Positions 29,260-39,152 of a stretch of 64,000 bases of DNA are shown in pieces. The translations under genes were made by a program, and so were the position numbers. How positions within the stretch are numbered: position 1 is the stretch's first letter; each line of letters starts with the position of its first letter. Source of the DNA: Variovorax paradoxus (GTDB lineage Bacteria > Pseudomonadota > Gammaproteobacteria > Burkholderiales > Burkholderiaceae_C); contig NZ_CP102931.1 in assembly GCF_024734665.1 (NCBI RefSeq), forward strand, positions 432,001-496,000, written 5' to 3'. Under the pieces are notes generated by a model. It had not been told where the DNA came from, made no database searches, and was given only the letters and a program-made list of their open reading frames with translations.

Positions 29260-30516
29260 TCAGCCCAGGCTCAGCTCGGCCTTGCCGATGCGGCGGTACA
29301 CGGCATACAGAATCAGCGTGGCGACGAGCAGCACGGAGCCCAGCGCGCATGCCATGCCCCAGTTGATTTCGACGTTGGTGTAGCGCGCGATGTAGTAGCT
29401 CAGCATCTGGTCGTCCGCGCCGCCGAGCAGCGCCGGCGTCACGTAGTAGCCGATAGCGAGGATGAAGACCAGCAGCGCGCCGGCGCCGATGCCCGGATAG
29501 GTCTGCGGCACGTACACGCGGAAGAAGGCCGCCAGCGGCGAGCTGCCCAGCGAGACGGCCGCGCGCAGGTAGGTGGGCGGCACGCTCTTCATGACGCTGT
29601 ACAGCGGCAGGATCATGAAGGGCAGCAGGATGTGCACCATCGCGATGATCACGCCGGTGCGGTTGAACAGCAGCGCCAGCGGATGGTCGATCAGGCCGAT
29701 GCCCATGAGGCCTCGGTTGACCAGCCCCTCGGACTGCAGCAGCACGATCCAGGCCGCCACGCGCACCAGGATGGAAGTCCAGAACGGCACCAGCACCAGG
29801 ATCATCAGCACGTTGGCCTTGCGCGCGGGCAGCGTCGATAGCCACCACGCCAGCGGATAGGCCAGCAGCAGGCAGAAGAAGGTGACCACGGCGCTGATCT
29901 GGAAGGTGCGCAGCAGGATGCCAGCAAAGGCGCGCTGGTCGGCGGGCATGCGCTCGACCTCGCCGGCCACGTCGCGCCGCAGGTCGACCGAGGCGAGCAG
30001 GTAGTCGGGCGTCCAGCGCGAGCCGTTCTTGGCGATCGCCTGCCAGTACGGCGCCTCGCCCCAGCGCGGGTCGAGCTGCAGCATGCGCGCCTTGACCTCT
30101 TCCGGCGTGCCGGCGATGGGCAGCGCACGGAAGGTACCCATCACCAGCGAGCGGGCGCCGGCGATCTCGGTGTTGAGGCGGCGCGCCAGGGCGCCCGCGT
30201 CGGAGCTGTCAGGCAGCTGGCCGAGATCGGCTGCGATGGCTGCAAAGGCCGCTGGCGCGGGCGCCTCCTTGCGGTTCCAGCCGTCGAGCGCGCGCACGGT
30301 GCGCGGCAGCGCGTTGGCCACTTCGGGGTTTTCTACCGCGCGCTGCAGCAGCGCCACGATGGGCACCAGCAGCGTCAGCAGCAGAAACACCAGCAGCGGC
30401 ACCGTGAGCGCAAACGCGCGCCACTTGCGGCGGGCTTCGGCGCGCGCCAGCGCACGCCGCAGTTCGCCGGGCGGCGCTTCTGCTGGAACCAGGGGGACAG
30501 ACGTTGCCGCGTGCAT
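29260..30516 (-). CDS. Polyamine/GABA-type ABC transporter permease (PotB-like) with long periplasmic segment
   Basis: A 418-residue permease. The first helix (ALTVPLLVFLLLTLLVPIVA) is followed by about 130 residues with no hydrophobic stretch, then about five more helices from ISAVVTFFCLLLAYPLAWWL on. The EAA loop is RAAVSLGSSPLAAFFRVYVP. Ordinary PotB proteins have about 280 residues, so the extra length is the predicted periplasmic loop after helix 1, a feature seen in some putrescine/spermidine-like importers. It pairs with the PotC-like permease. Confidence 0.88.
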   Translation of the reverse strand: MHAATSVPLVPAEAPPGELRRALARAEARRKWRAFALTVPLLVFLLLTLLVPIVALLQRAVENPEVANALPRTVRALDGWNRKEAPAPAAFAAIAADLGQLPDSSDAGALARRLNTEIAGARSLVMGTFRALPIAGTPEEVKARMLQLDPRWGEAPYWQAIAKNGSRWTPDYLLASVDLRRDVAGEVERMPADQRAFAGILLRTFQISAVVTFFCLLLAYPLAWWLSTLPARKANVLMILVLVPFWTSILVRVAAWIVLLQSEGLVNRGLMGIGLIDHPLALLFNRTGVIIAMVHILLPFMILPLYSVMKSVPPTYLRAAVSLGSSPLAAFFRVYVPQTYPGIGAGALLVFILAIGYYVTPALLGGADDQMLSYYIARYTNVEINWGMACALGSVLLVATLILYAVYRRIGKAELSLG

Positions 30517-30546
30517 GGCCTTTTTCGCGCTCGCTCGTTTGCCTGT

Positions 30547-31575
30547 TTACTGCGTGGCCCAGGATGCGAAGCGCTTCTCGAGCGCCTCGCCCTGGTCGGC
30601 CCAGAAGCCGACGTTGAACTGCAGCGCATCCTTGGCGTTGCTCGACGAGGTCGGCAGGTCGGCCAGCACCTTGCTGCTGAGTGAAGTCAGCGCCTTGGTG
30701 TTGGTGGGGCCATAGGCGATGTTCTGGGCATAGACAGCCTGGTTGGCCGGCTGCATCGCGAACTGGATGTACTTCAGCGAGGCTTCCTTGTTCGGTGCGC
30801 CCTTCGGGATCACCAGGTAGTCGAGGTCGTAGATGCCGCCCGGCCAGTAGATCTTGAGGTCGCGGCCTTCGCGGTTGGCCGCGTCGATGCGGCCGTTGTA
30901 GACGGTGGTCAGCACCACGTCGCCGGCCACCAGGAACTGCGGTGGCTGCGCGCCGGCTTCCCACCACTGGATGTTCGGCTTGAGTTCGGTGAGCTTCTTG
31001 AACGCGCGGTCGGCGCCTTCCTTGGTGCCGAGCACCTTGTAGACATCGGCCGGCTTCACGCCGTCGGCCATGAGCGCGAACTCGAGGTTGTAGCGCGCGC
31101 CCTTGCGCATGCCGCGCTTGCCGGGGATCTTCTTCACGTCCCAGAAATCGGCCCAGCTGCTGGGCGCGGTCTTGAGCTTTTCGCCGTTGTAGGCCATCAC
31201 GGTCGACCACACAAAGAGGCCCACGCCGCAGTCGGTGACGGCGGCCGGCAGGAAGTCGGCCTTGCTGCCGATCTTGGAATAGTCGAGCTTCTCGAACAGG
31301 CCTTCGTCGCAGCCGCGCGCCGCATCGGGCGACTCGACCTCGACCACGTCCCAGGTGACCTTCTTCGTCTCGACCATGGCCTTGATCTTGGCCTGCTCGC
31401 CGTTGTATTCGACCGGGATGATCTTGGTGCCGGTCTTCTCGAAGGGCTCGTAGTAGGCCTTCTTCTGCGCATTGGCGTTGGCGCCGCCGAAGTTGACCAC
31501 GGTGAGCTGCTGCTGGGCAAAGGCCGGCAGTGCGAAGCTGGCGGCGACGGTGCAGGCGAGGAGAGTCTTTTTCAT
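30547..31575 (-). CDS. PotD-type periplasmic binding protein of the guanidino/polyamine importer
   Basis: A 342-residue binding protein. The signal peptide MKKTLLACTVAASFALPAFA is followed by QQQLTVVNFGGANANAQKKA. PotD-family core segments are DVVEVESPDAARGCDEG and GTKEGADRAFKKLTELKPN. The start at 31575 is fixed by the signal peptide and by the GGAAGACTTCC before it. Partner genes on both sides give the ATPase and two permeases. Likely ligands are guanidinobutyrate, GABA or a polyamine. Confidence 0.9.
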   Translation of the reverse strand: MKKTLLACTVAASFALPAFAQQQLTVVNFGGANANAQKKAYYEPFEKTGTKIIPVEYNGEQAKIKAMVETKKVTWDVVEVESPDAARGCDEGLFEKLDYSKIGSKADFLPAAVTDCGVGLFVWSTVMAYNGEKLKTAPSSWADFWDVKKIPGKRGMRKGARYNLEFALMADGVKPADVYKVLGTKEGADRAFKKLTELKPNIQWWEAGAQPPQFLVAGDVVLTTVYNGRIDAANREGRDLKIYWPGGIYDLDYLVIPKGAPNKEASLKYIQFAMQPANQAVYAQNIAYGPTNTKALTSLSSKVLADLPTSSSNAKDALQFNVGFWADQGEALEKRFASWATQ

Positions 31576-31636
31576 GGTGGAAGTCTTCCTGGGTGATGAA
31601 AGCAAAGAAAGGAAACGAGGGAACAACAAGCCGGAT

Positions 31637-32740
<1,104 letters not shown>

Positions 32741-32770
32741 GGAGGAGAAATTAAGGAAGGGATCTGTCGA

Positions 32771-34063
32771 TCAGCGCAGTGCGGCGAAGCTGTCCGCGAG
32801 AAGCGCCAGGCCTTCGTCCACAAGCAAGTCGGATGCCGTGAGCGGCACCAGTACGCGAATTACATTGCCGTAGGTGCCGCATGACAGCAGGATTAACCCG
32901 CGCCGCGCCGCCTCCGCGACCACCTTGCGGGTCAGCGCGGCATCGGGGCGCGACGTGTCGCCCTGCTCGAACAGCTCGACGGCCACCATGGCGCCGAGCC
33001 CGCGCACGTCGCCGATGGCCGGCACGTCGGCCGCGATGCGGCGCAGGCCGGCCGTGAGCCGCTCGCCCAGCGCGCGGCTGCGCGCCAGCAGTTGCTCGTC
33101 GTCGAACACTTTCAGCACTGCGAGTGCCGCGGCGCAGCCGATGGGGCTGCCGGCATAGGTGCCGCCCAGGCCGCCGGGCGCGGGGGCGTCCATCACCTCG
33201 GCTCGGCCCACCACGCCGGAGATCGGGAAGCCGCCCGCCATCGACTTGGCGGTGGTGATCAGGTCGGGTGCCACAGGCCACTGCTCGCTGGCAAACCAGG
33301 TGCCGGTGCGGCCCGCGCCGGTCTGCACCTCGTCGGCAATGATGAGGATGCCGTGGCGGTCCGCCAGCGCGCGCAGGCCTTCGACGAAGTCGTTGGGCGC
33401 CACGTAGAAGCCGCCTTCGCCCTGCACCGGCTCCAGGATGAAGGCCGCCACGCGCTCGGGCTCGATGTCGTTCTTGAACAGCAGCTCGACCGAATGCAGG
33501 GCATCGTCCACGCTCACGCCGTGCAGCGCGTTCGGGTACAGCGCATGGAACACCTCGCCCGGGAAGGGGCCGAAGCCGATCTTGTAGGGAGCCACCTTGC
33601 CGGTGAGGCCGAGCGTCATCATCGTGCGGCCGTGGTAGCCGCCCGTGAAGGCAATGACGCCGGGGCGCCGGGTGTGGGCGCGCGCGATCTTGACGGCGTT
33701 CTCCACCGCCTCGGCGCCGGTGCTCAGGAAGATCGACTTCTTCGCGAACGCGCCCGGCGCCAGTGCATTCAGGCGCTCGGCCAGCTCCACATAGGGCTCG
33801 TAGGCCACCACCTGGAAGCAGGTGTGCGAATAAAGGTCTACCTGCGCCTTGACGGCGGCGCTGATCTCCGGGTGGCAGTGCCCGGTGTTGAGCACCGCGA
33901 TGCCGCCCGCGAAGTCGATGTAGCGGCGGCCCTCGACGTCCCACAGTTCGGCGTTGGCGGCCCGGCTGACGAAGATTTCATGGGCCTGGCCGACGCCGCG
34001 GGCGACGGCCGCGCTGCGGCGGGCCATGAGGGCGGCGTTGCTGAGGTGGGGTTCGCGTTGCAT
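32771..34063 (-). CDS. gabT: 4-aminobutyrate-2-oxoglutarate transaminase
   Basis: A 430-residue class III PLP aminotransferase. It opens RRSAAVARGVGQAHEIFVSR and has the TGGYHGRTMMTLGLTGK block. The substrate loop is EPVQGEGGFYVAP, the PLP-Asp is in IIADEVQTGAGRTG and the PLP lysine is Lys273 in TTAKSMAGGFP. It makes succinate semialdehyde from GABA, which GabD then oxidises. The frame is open upstream to 34378, but conservation starts at 34063. It is the first gene of the minus-strand operon, divergent from a MocR-type regulator. Confidence 0.93.
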   Translation of the reverse strand: MQREPHLSNAALMARRSAAVARGVGQAHEIFVSRAANAELWDVEGRRYIDFAGGIAVLNTGHCHPEISAAVKAQVDLYSHTCFQVVAYEPYVELAERLNALAPGAFAKKSIFLSTGAEAVENAVKIARAHTRRPGVIAFTGGYHGRTMMTLGLTGKVAPYKIGFGPFPGEVFHALYPNALHGVSVDDALHSVELLFKNDIEPERVAAFILEPVQGEGGFYVAPNDFVEGLRALADRHGILIIADEVQTGAGRTGTWFASEQWPVAPDLITTAKSMAGGFPISGVVGRAEVMDAPAPGGLGGTYAGSPIGCAAALAVLKVFDDEQLLARSRALGERLTAGLRRIAADVPAIGDVRGLGAMVAVELFEQGDTSRPDAALTRKVVAEAARRGLILLSCGTYGNVIRVLVPLTASDLLVDEGLALLADSFAALR

Positions 34064-34125
34064 GGTACGACCTGTGCTTTGGAGAAGGAAAGCCGGCACT
34101 CTAGGTCGCGCGAATCGATCCAGCC

Positions 34126-34180
34126 ATGTACACCGGAAGTGATCGCCCGGAAGACTGTACTGGTCTTGTATCCTGTACAT
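34126..34180. promoter_or_regulatory. Three TGTAC sites in the divergent gabT/regulator region
   Basis: TGTAC occurs at 34127-34131, 34156-34160 and 34174-34178 in the 163 bp between gabT and the MocR-type gene. The spacings are 29 and 18 bp. GabR/MocR regulators usually bind direct repeats in this position. The region also holds the AT-richest stretch of the interval (34160-34200), where promoters are expected. Candidate operators. Confidence 0.45.
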
Positions 34181-34226
34181 ACTTTCCTCAATATGGTGCA
34201 GGCCGGTCTGCCAGAGACGCCCCTCG

Positions 34227-35636
34227 ATGCTCATTCTTCGCCCCGAACAGCCGACGCCGCTGGTAAGCCAGATCGTGGAAGGGCTGCGCGGACTGATAGG
34301 CGCCCAGAAGCTCAAGGCCGACAGCAAGCTGCCGTCGATCCGCGCCTTTGCCGCGGCGCACGGTGTCAGTGTTTTCACGGTGGTCGAGGCCTACGACCGG
34401 CTGGTGGCGCAGGGCCTGCTGGTCTCGCGCGCCAACGCGGGCTTCTTCGTCAAGCGGCGCAGCGAAGACAGCGTCGCCGGCGCGGCCAGCGTGCCCCGCC
34501 CGGACCCCCGCTTCGACGCCCGCTGGTATCTGCAGCAGATCTTCGAGAACCGCAACCTGCCGCTCAAGCCCGGCTGCGGCTGGCTGCCGCACGACTGGCT
34601 GTTCGAGGACGGCATGCGCCGCAGCCTGCGCCACCTGGCCTCCGAAGGCACCGACATCGGCGGCTACGGCCTGCCTTTCGGCCACATGGCATTGCGCATG
34701 GCAACGGCCGAGGCGCTGTCGGAGCAGCAGATCGTGGTCGAGGCTGCACAAGTCCTGCTGACCCAGGGTTCCAGCCAGGCGCTGGACCTGGTCGCGCGCC
34801 GCCTGCTCAAGCCGGGCGATTCGGTGCTGGTGGACGACCCGGGCTATCCGAACCTGATGTTCATGCTGCGCTTCCTGGGCGTGGAGATCATCGGCGTGCC
34901 GCGCACCCCGACGGGCTATGACATGCCCGCGCTCGAGGCACTGCTCGCGGTGCACCGGCCCAAGGCCTTCTTCACCCAGCCCCGGCTGCAGAGCCCGACC
35001 TGCTCGATGGCCTCGCTGCCGCAACTGGTGCAATTGCTGCAGCTGGCCCAGACGCACGACTTCACGCTGGTCGAGAACGACATTTACGCCGAGATGGACG
35101 CATCGATGCGCCCCTCGCTCGCCAGCCTGGGGCAGCTGCGCCGCGTGGTCTACGTGAGCAGCTACTCGAAGACCATCTCGCCGAACATCCGCGTCGGCTA
35201 TGTGGTCGCCCAGCCGGAACTGCTCGAAGAACTGGCGCAGCTCAAGATGGTCTCGGGCCTCACTTCATCCGACATCACCGAGCGCCTGGCCTTCGGCACC
35301 GTGACCGACGGCCGCTGGCGCAAGCATCTCAAGGCCCTGCGCGACAGGCTCGCGCAGGCGCAAGGCAGCGTCGCGAGGCGGCTGGACGGGTTGGGCTTCG
35401 AGCTGTTCCATGAAGCCGCGGCTGGCATGTACCTGTGGGCCCGGCACCCGGACATTGCCGACAGCGCCGAGCTCTCGCGGCGCGCCGCGGCGGAGGGAAT
35501 CATGCTCGGTCCGGGCCAGCTGTTTCTGGTCAACCCGCATCCCACCGGCTGGCTGCGCTTCAACGTGGCCTTCAGCGAAGACGAGCGGCTGTGGCGCTTT
35601 CTTGAGCGCAACATCGAAGAGCACAGGCACGACTGA
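34227..35636 (+). CDS. MocR/GabR-type regulator (GntR wHTH fused to aminotransferase fold)
   Basis: A 469-residue regulator. An N-terminal GntR-type winged helix (residues about 8-77: LPSIRAFAAAHGVSVFTVVE) is linked to a class I aminotransferase-like domain. That domain has LVDDPGYPNLMFMLR, LVENDIYAEMD and the PLP lysine Lys315 in YVSSYSKTISPNIRVGY. Proteins of this architecture, such as GabR, sense GABA through PLP and activate gabT/gabD. Divergent placement next to gabT makes that role likely here. It could also respond to a guanidino compound. Confidence 0.9.
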   Translation: MLILRPEQPTPLVSQIVEGLRGLIGAQKLKADSKLPSIRAFAAAHGVSVFTVVEAYDRLVAQGLLVSRANAGFFVKRRSEDSVAGAASVPRPDPRFDARWYLQQIFENRNLPLKPGCGWLPHDWLFEDGMRRSLRHLASEGTDIGGYGLPFGHMALRMATAEALSEQQIVVEAAQVLLTQGSSQALDLVARRLLKPGDSVLVDDPGYPNLMFMLRFLGVEIIGVPRTPTGYDMPALEALLAVHRPKAFFTQPRLQSPTCSMASLPQLVQLLQLAQTHDFTLVENDIYAEMDASMRPSLASLGQLRRVVYVSSYSKTISPNIRVGYVVAQPELLEELAQLKMVSGLTSSDITERLAFGTVTDGRWRKHLKALRDRLAQAQGSVARRLDGLGFELFHEAAAGMYLWARHPDIADSAELSRRAAAEGIMLGPGQLFLVNPHPTGWLRFNVAFSEDERLWRFLERNIEEHRHD

Positions 35637-35785
35637 CTGCTGGCACGGCCGGGGCTCGCAAAGGCCAGCAAGCAGGCGCACAATGGCTCGAACCCTTGGC
35701 GCAGGCGCATCCTGAATCAGCCATGGTGGAGTGAACATGTGAGGGGATGAAGCGCCGTGCCGGGGGCTACGCAAGGAGCCGCGCC

Positions 35786-36835
35786 ATGACCCGCTTCATC
35801 GATGTTCACAGCCTGGTCCGCCTGGTGGACGAGACCGGCATTCCCCAATTCCTTACCGCGCTGGCCGATGCGCTGCGCGACGACTTCCTGCGGTGGCGCG
35901 AGTTCGACAAGAAGGCGCGCGTGGCCAGCCATTCGCATCTGGGCGTGATCGAGCTGATGCCCGTGGCCGACGACGGCGCCTATGCCTTCAAGTACGTCAA
36001 CGGGCATCCGCACAACACGCAGGTCGGGCTGCCGACAGTCATGGCTTTCGGCGTGCTGGCGGAAGTCGACACGGGCTACCCGGTGCTGCTGTCGGAGCTC
36101 ACGCTTACCACCGCGTTGCGCACCGCCGCCACTTCGGCCATGGCGGCGCAAGCACTGGCGAGGCCCGATTCGCGCAGCCTCGCGCTCATCGGCAACGGCT
36201 CGCAGAGCGAATTCCAGGCGCTGGCTTTTCATGCCTTGCTCGGCATCGAGGAAGTGCGCGTGTACGACACCGACCCGCACGCCACCGACAAGCTGGTGCG
36301 CCACCTGTCGGCCTGCACGCCGCTGGAGATCGTGCGCGCGCGCTCCGTGGCCGACGCGGTGCGCGGCGCCGACATCGTCACCACCGTCACCGCCTGCCAG
36401 GGGCGTGCGACCGTGCTCACGCCCGACATGATCGAGCCCGGCATGCACATCAACGCCGTGGGCGGCGATTCGCCCGGCAAGACCGAGCTGCACCCCGACG
36501 TGCTGCGCAAGGCGCGCGTGTTCGTCGAGTACGAGCCGCAGACCCGCGTCGAAGGCGAGATCCAGCAGATGCCCGCCGACTTTCCGGTGCACGAGCTGTG
36601 GCGCGTGCTGCTCGGCGAAGTGCCCGGCCGCGAAACCCCTGCGCAGGTCACGCTGTTCGATTCGGTGGGCTTCGCGCTGGAGGACTACACGGCGCTGCGC
36701 TACATCCAGCGCCTTGCCACGGAGCGCGGCATCGGCCAGCAGATTGCGCTGGTGCCCGAGCTCGACGACCCGAAGGACCTGTTCGGTCTCACGGCCTCGG
36801 GCCGGCGCCGGGCGGTGCTGCGGCGTGCGGCATGA
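35786..36835 (+). CDS. Ornithine cyclodeaminase
   Basis: A 349-residue member of the ornithine cyclodeaminase/mu-crystallin family. Segments FKYVNGHPHNTQVGLPTVMAF (split by one residue from the usual lysine site), VLLSELTLTTALRTAATS and the NAD-binding LALIGNGSQSEFQALAF match true ornithine cyclodeaminases of pseudomonads. It converts L-ornithine to L-proline and ammonia. AAGGAG precedes the ATG at 35786 by 8 bp. It follows the MocR-type gene by 149 bp and links arginine-derived ornithine to the guanidino/GABA genes. Confidence 0.88.
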   Translation: MTRFIDVHSLVRLVDETGIPQFLTALADALRDDFLRWREFDKKARVASHSHLGVIELMPVADDGAYAFKYVNGHPHNTQVGLPTVMAFGVLAEVDTGYPVLLSELTLTTALRTAATSAMAAQALARPDSRSLALIGNGSQSEFQALAFHALLGIEEVRVYDTDPHATDKLVRHLSACTPLEIVRARSVADAVRGADIVTTVTACQGRATVLTPDMIEPGMHINAVGGDSPGKTELHPDVLRKARVFVEYEPQTRVEGEIQQMPADFPVHELWRVLLGEVPGRETPAQVTLFDSVGFALEDYTALRYIQRLATERGIGQQIALVPELDDPKDLFGLTASGRRRAVLRRAA

Positions 36836-36869
36836 TGGGCGGCTTCATCACCGCCGATCCTGCTTTTCC

Positions 36870-37910
36870 ATGCTCACCATCTACAACGACCAGCACGTTC
36901 TTCACCAGGGCAAAGTCGAGATGTTTCGCGGCGAGCTTGTGCCGTGCTTCGAGGTGCCCGCCCGCGTCGATCATGTGAAGCATGAGCTGGAGCGCAGGGG
37001 CCTCGGCGCGCTGCAGACGCCCGACGCCTTCGACGAGGCGCTGCTGGCCAAGGTGCATGCTCCGCGTTACCTGGACTTCCTCGCGCATGCGTGGGAAGAG
37101 TGGGTTGCGCTGGACCCGACCAACGTTTCGCGCGATGCGCTGCCTTCGTACTGGCCCACGCGCGGCATGCGCACCGATGTGTTGCCGAAGAGCTTTCCGG
37201 CGCGCATGGGGCTGTTCTCTTTCGATGCGGGCACGCCGCTGATGGCGGGCAGCTGGGCGGCGGCGCGGCATGGCGCGGCCTGTGCGTGGACTGCGGCGCA
37301 GCGCGTCATCGGCGGCGAGCGCGCGGCCTTCTCGCTCTCGCGGCCGCCGGGCCACCATGCCGGCGCCGATTTCTTCGGCGGCTACTGCTTCCTCAACAAC
37401 GCCGCCGTCGCGGCGCAGGCGCTGCGCGACGCGGGCGTCGAACGCGTGGCCGTGCTCGACGTGGACTACCACCACGGCAACGGCACGCAGGCCATCTTCT
37501 ATGAGCGCAGCGACGTGCACTTCGCGAGCCTGCACGGCGATCCGCTGACCGACTACCCGTACTACCTGGGCCACGCCGACGAGCGCGGCGCGGGGCAGGG
37601 CGAAGGCTTCAACCACAACCTGCCGCTGCCGCGCGGCACGGACTTCGCGGCCTGGCGCGCGGCGCTGAAGACCGCGCTCGAGCGCATCGCGGCGGTGAAG
37701 GCCGGCGCGCTCGTGGTCTCGCTCGGCGTCGACACCTTCGAGGGCGACCCGATCTCGGGCTTCAAGCTCAAGAGCGACGACTACCTGCGCATGGGCGAAG
37801 ACCTGGCGCGCGCGGGGCTGCCGACGGTGTTTGTCTTCGAGGGCGGCTACGCGGTGGCCGAAGTGGGCGTGAATGCGGTGAACGTGCTCGAAGGCTTCGG
37901 GCAGGCGTAG
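36870..37910 (+). CDS. Histone-deacetylase-family acetylpolyamine amidohydrolase
   Basis: A 346-residue zinc deacetylase. Zinc and catalytic residues lie in RPPGHHAGADFFGGYCFLNN (His-His pair) and LDVDYHHGNGTQAI (Asp, His), with the last Asp in LGVDTFEGDP. The bacterial family deacetylates N-acetylputrescine, acetylspermidine or related amines. It follows the cyclodeaminase by 34 bp. In this setting it would release free polyamine for catabolism; histone-like targets are unlikely. Confidence 0.87.
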   Translation: MLTIYNDQHVLHQGKVEMFRGELVPCFEVPARVDHVKHELERRGLGALQTPDAFDEALLAKVHAPRYLDFLAHAWEEWVALDPTNVSRDALPSYWPTRGMRTDVLPKSFPARMGLFSFDAGTPLMAGSWAAARHGAACAWTAAQRVIGGERAAFSLSRPPGHHAGADFFGGYCFLNNAAVAAQALRDAGVERVAVLDVDYHHGNGTQAIFYERSDVHFASLHGDPLTDYPYYLGHADERGAGQGEGFNHNLPLPRGTDFAAWRAALKTALERIAAVKAGALVVSLGVDTFEGDPISGFKLKSDDYLRMGEDLARAGLPTVFVFEGGYAVAEVGVNAVNVLEGFGQA

Positions 37911-37966
37911 CCCTGCCCGCCTCTCGTGCTGCGCTGACGCGCAGGCGACTCGGATGCCGCGAATGG

Positions 37967-38032
37967 CCCTGTTTTCCCCGGGAAATCAGGGGAGCCCCGA
38001 TTGCCTTCCCCAACGGGGCGGGGCCCAATCGG
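37967..38032. other. Two adjacent dyads before the Bug gene
   Basis: A 25-bp near-perfect dyad is centred at 37979 (12-bp arms, one mismatch). A second hairpin follows with outer arms CCGATTG/CAATCGG (37997-38003, 38026-38032) and inner CCCC/GGGG. They fill most of the gap between the deacetylase and the Bug gene. They could be an operator, a transcript 3' end, or both. Confidence 0.5.
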
Positions 38033-38064
38033 CGCTTGCTTTCAAAGTCAGGATCCAGTCAGCC

Positions 38065-39039
38065 ATGCTCCGCCGCACCACATTCCTCCGCGCCGCCGCC
38101 GCGCTCGCCGCTTGCGGCCTCGTTTCTCCCATGGCGGCGTTCGCGCAAGGCTTTCCCGCCAAGCCCATCAAGCTGGTGATCGCTTTCCCGGCCGGCGGCC
38201 CGACCGACATCACCATGCGCCAGCTTGCGGAGAACGCGAGCAAGATCCTCGGCCAGCCGGTGATCATCGACAACAAGCCCGGCGCCGGCGGCACGCTGCC
38301 CGCGCAGGCGCTGCAGACCTCGCAGCCCGACGGCTACACCGTCGCGCAGATCCCGCTCGGCGTGTTCCGCCTGGGCTACACCACCAAGATCAACTGGGAC
38401 CCGCTGAAGGACATCACGTACGTCATCAACGTCACGGGCTACGCCTTCGGCATCGTCGTGCCGGCCAACAGCCCCTTCAAGACCTGGGCCGACTTCGTTG
38501 CGTATGCCAAGGCCAACCCCGGCAAGTTGACGTACGGCTCCACCGGCACGCTGACCAGCCCGCACCTGACGACCGAGATCGTCGCGCAGAAGGCCGGCAT
38601 CGAACTGCAGCACGTGCCCTACAAAGGCAGCGCCGACCTGATGCTCGCCGTGGTCAGCGGCCAGCTGATGGCTGCGGCCGACAGCACCGGCTTCGCGCCG
38701 CAGGTCGAGGCCGGCAAGCTGCGCGTGCTCAACACCTGGGGCGAGAAGCGCCTGGCCAAGTTCCCCGATGCGCCCACGCTGAAGGAGCTGGGCTACGACG
38801 TGGTGCAGAACTCGCCCTTCGGCATCGGCGCACCCAAGGGCACGCCGCCCGAAGTGGTGAAGAAGCTGCACGACGCGTTCAAGCAAGCCATGGAAGAGCC
38901 GAGCTACGTGACCGCGCTGGGGCGCTACGACATGCTGCCGAACTACATGAGTTCGGCGACGTACACCAAGTTTGCGCAGGAGACGGTGGTGCGCGAGAAG
39001 GTGATCATCGACAAGTTGGGGCTGGCGAAGGGCTCGTGA
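38065..39039 (+). CDS. Bug/TctC-type periplasmic binding protein
   Basis: A 324-residue Bug protein. The signal peptide MLRRTTFLRAAAALAACGLV ends at AFAQ. The mature start FPAKPIKLVIAFPAGGPTD and QPDGYTVAQIPLG match the family. The start at 38065 opens the signal peptide; the frame extends about 37 codons upstream without similarity. It is an orphan binding protein without TctA/B. Its ligand, probably a carboxylate, is unknown. It is not obviously part of the polyamine locus. Confidence 0.88.
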   Translation: MLRRTTFLRAAAALAACGLVSPMAAFAQGFPAKPIKLVIAFPAGGPTDITMRQLAENASKILGQPVIIDNKPGAGGTLPAQALQTSQPDGYTVAQIPLGVFRLGYTTKINWDPLKDITYVINVTGYAFGIVVPANSPFKTWADFVAYAKANPGKLTYGSTGTLTSPHLTTEIVAQKAGIELQHVPYKGSADLMLAVVSGQLMAAADSTGFAPQVEAGKLRVLNTWGEKRLAKFPDAPTLKELGYDVVQNSPFGIGAPKGTPPEVVKKLHDAFKQAMEEPSYVTALGRYDMLPNYMSSATYTKFAQETVVREKVIIDKLGLAKGS

Positions 39040-39060
39040 TCTGACCAGTAGTGCATGTTT

Positions 39061-39132
39061 CATGTTTAAAAAATCCAGTTTTTTAAACATGCCAGAGGGC
39101 TCATGTATGAAAATCGGCGTTTTCTATACATG
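39061..39132. promoter_or_regulatory. Two CATGT inverted repeats upstream of the Fic gene
   Basis: Dyad 1 has 13-bp perfect arms, CATGTTTAAAAAA (39061-39073) and its complement (39079-39091), with a 5-bp loop. Dyad 2 has arms CATGTATGAAAA (39102-39113) and TTTTCTATACATG (39120-39132) with one extra base. They lie 20-90 bp before the start codon, in a promoter position. They are probable binding sites for the Fic protein's own winged helix or another regulator. Confidence 0.6.
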
Positions 39133-39152
39133 TTCGCACTTAGCGACGCCGA

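Noticed and set aside
35638..35660. TGCTGGC/GCCAGCA hairpin after the MocR-type gene
   Set aside because: It is a 7-bp stem with a 9-bp loop and no T tract. It could be chance in GC-rich DNA, so it was not listed as a terminator.
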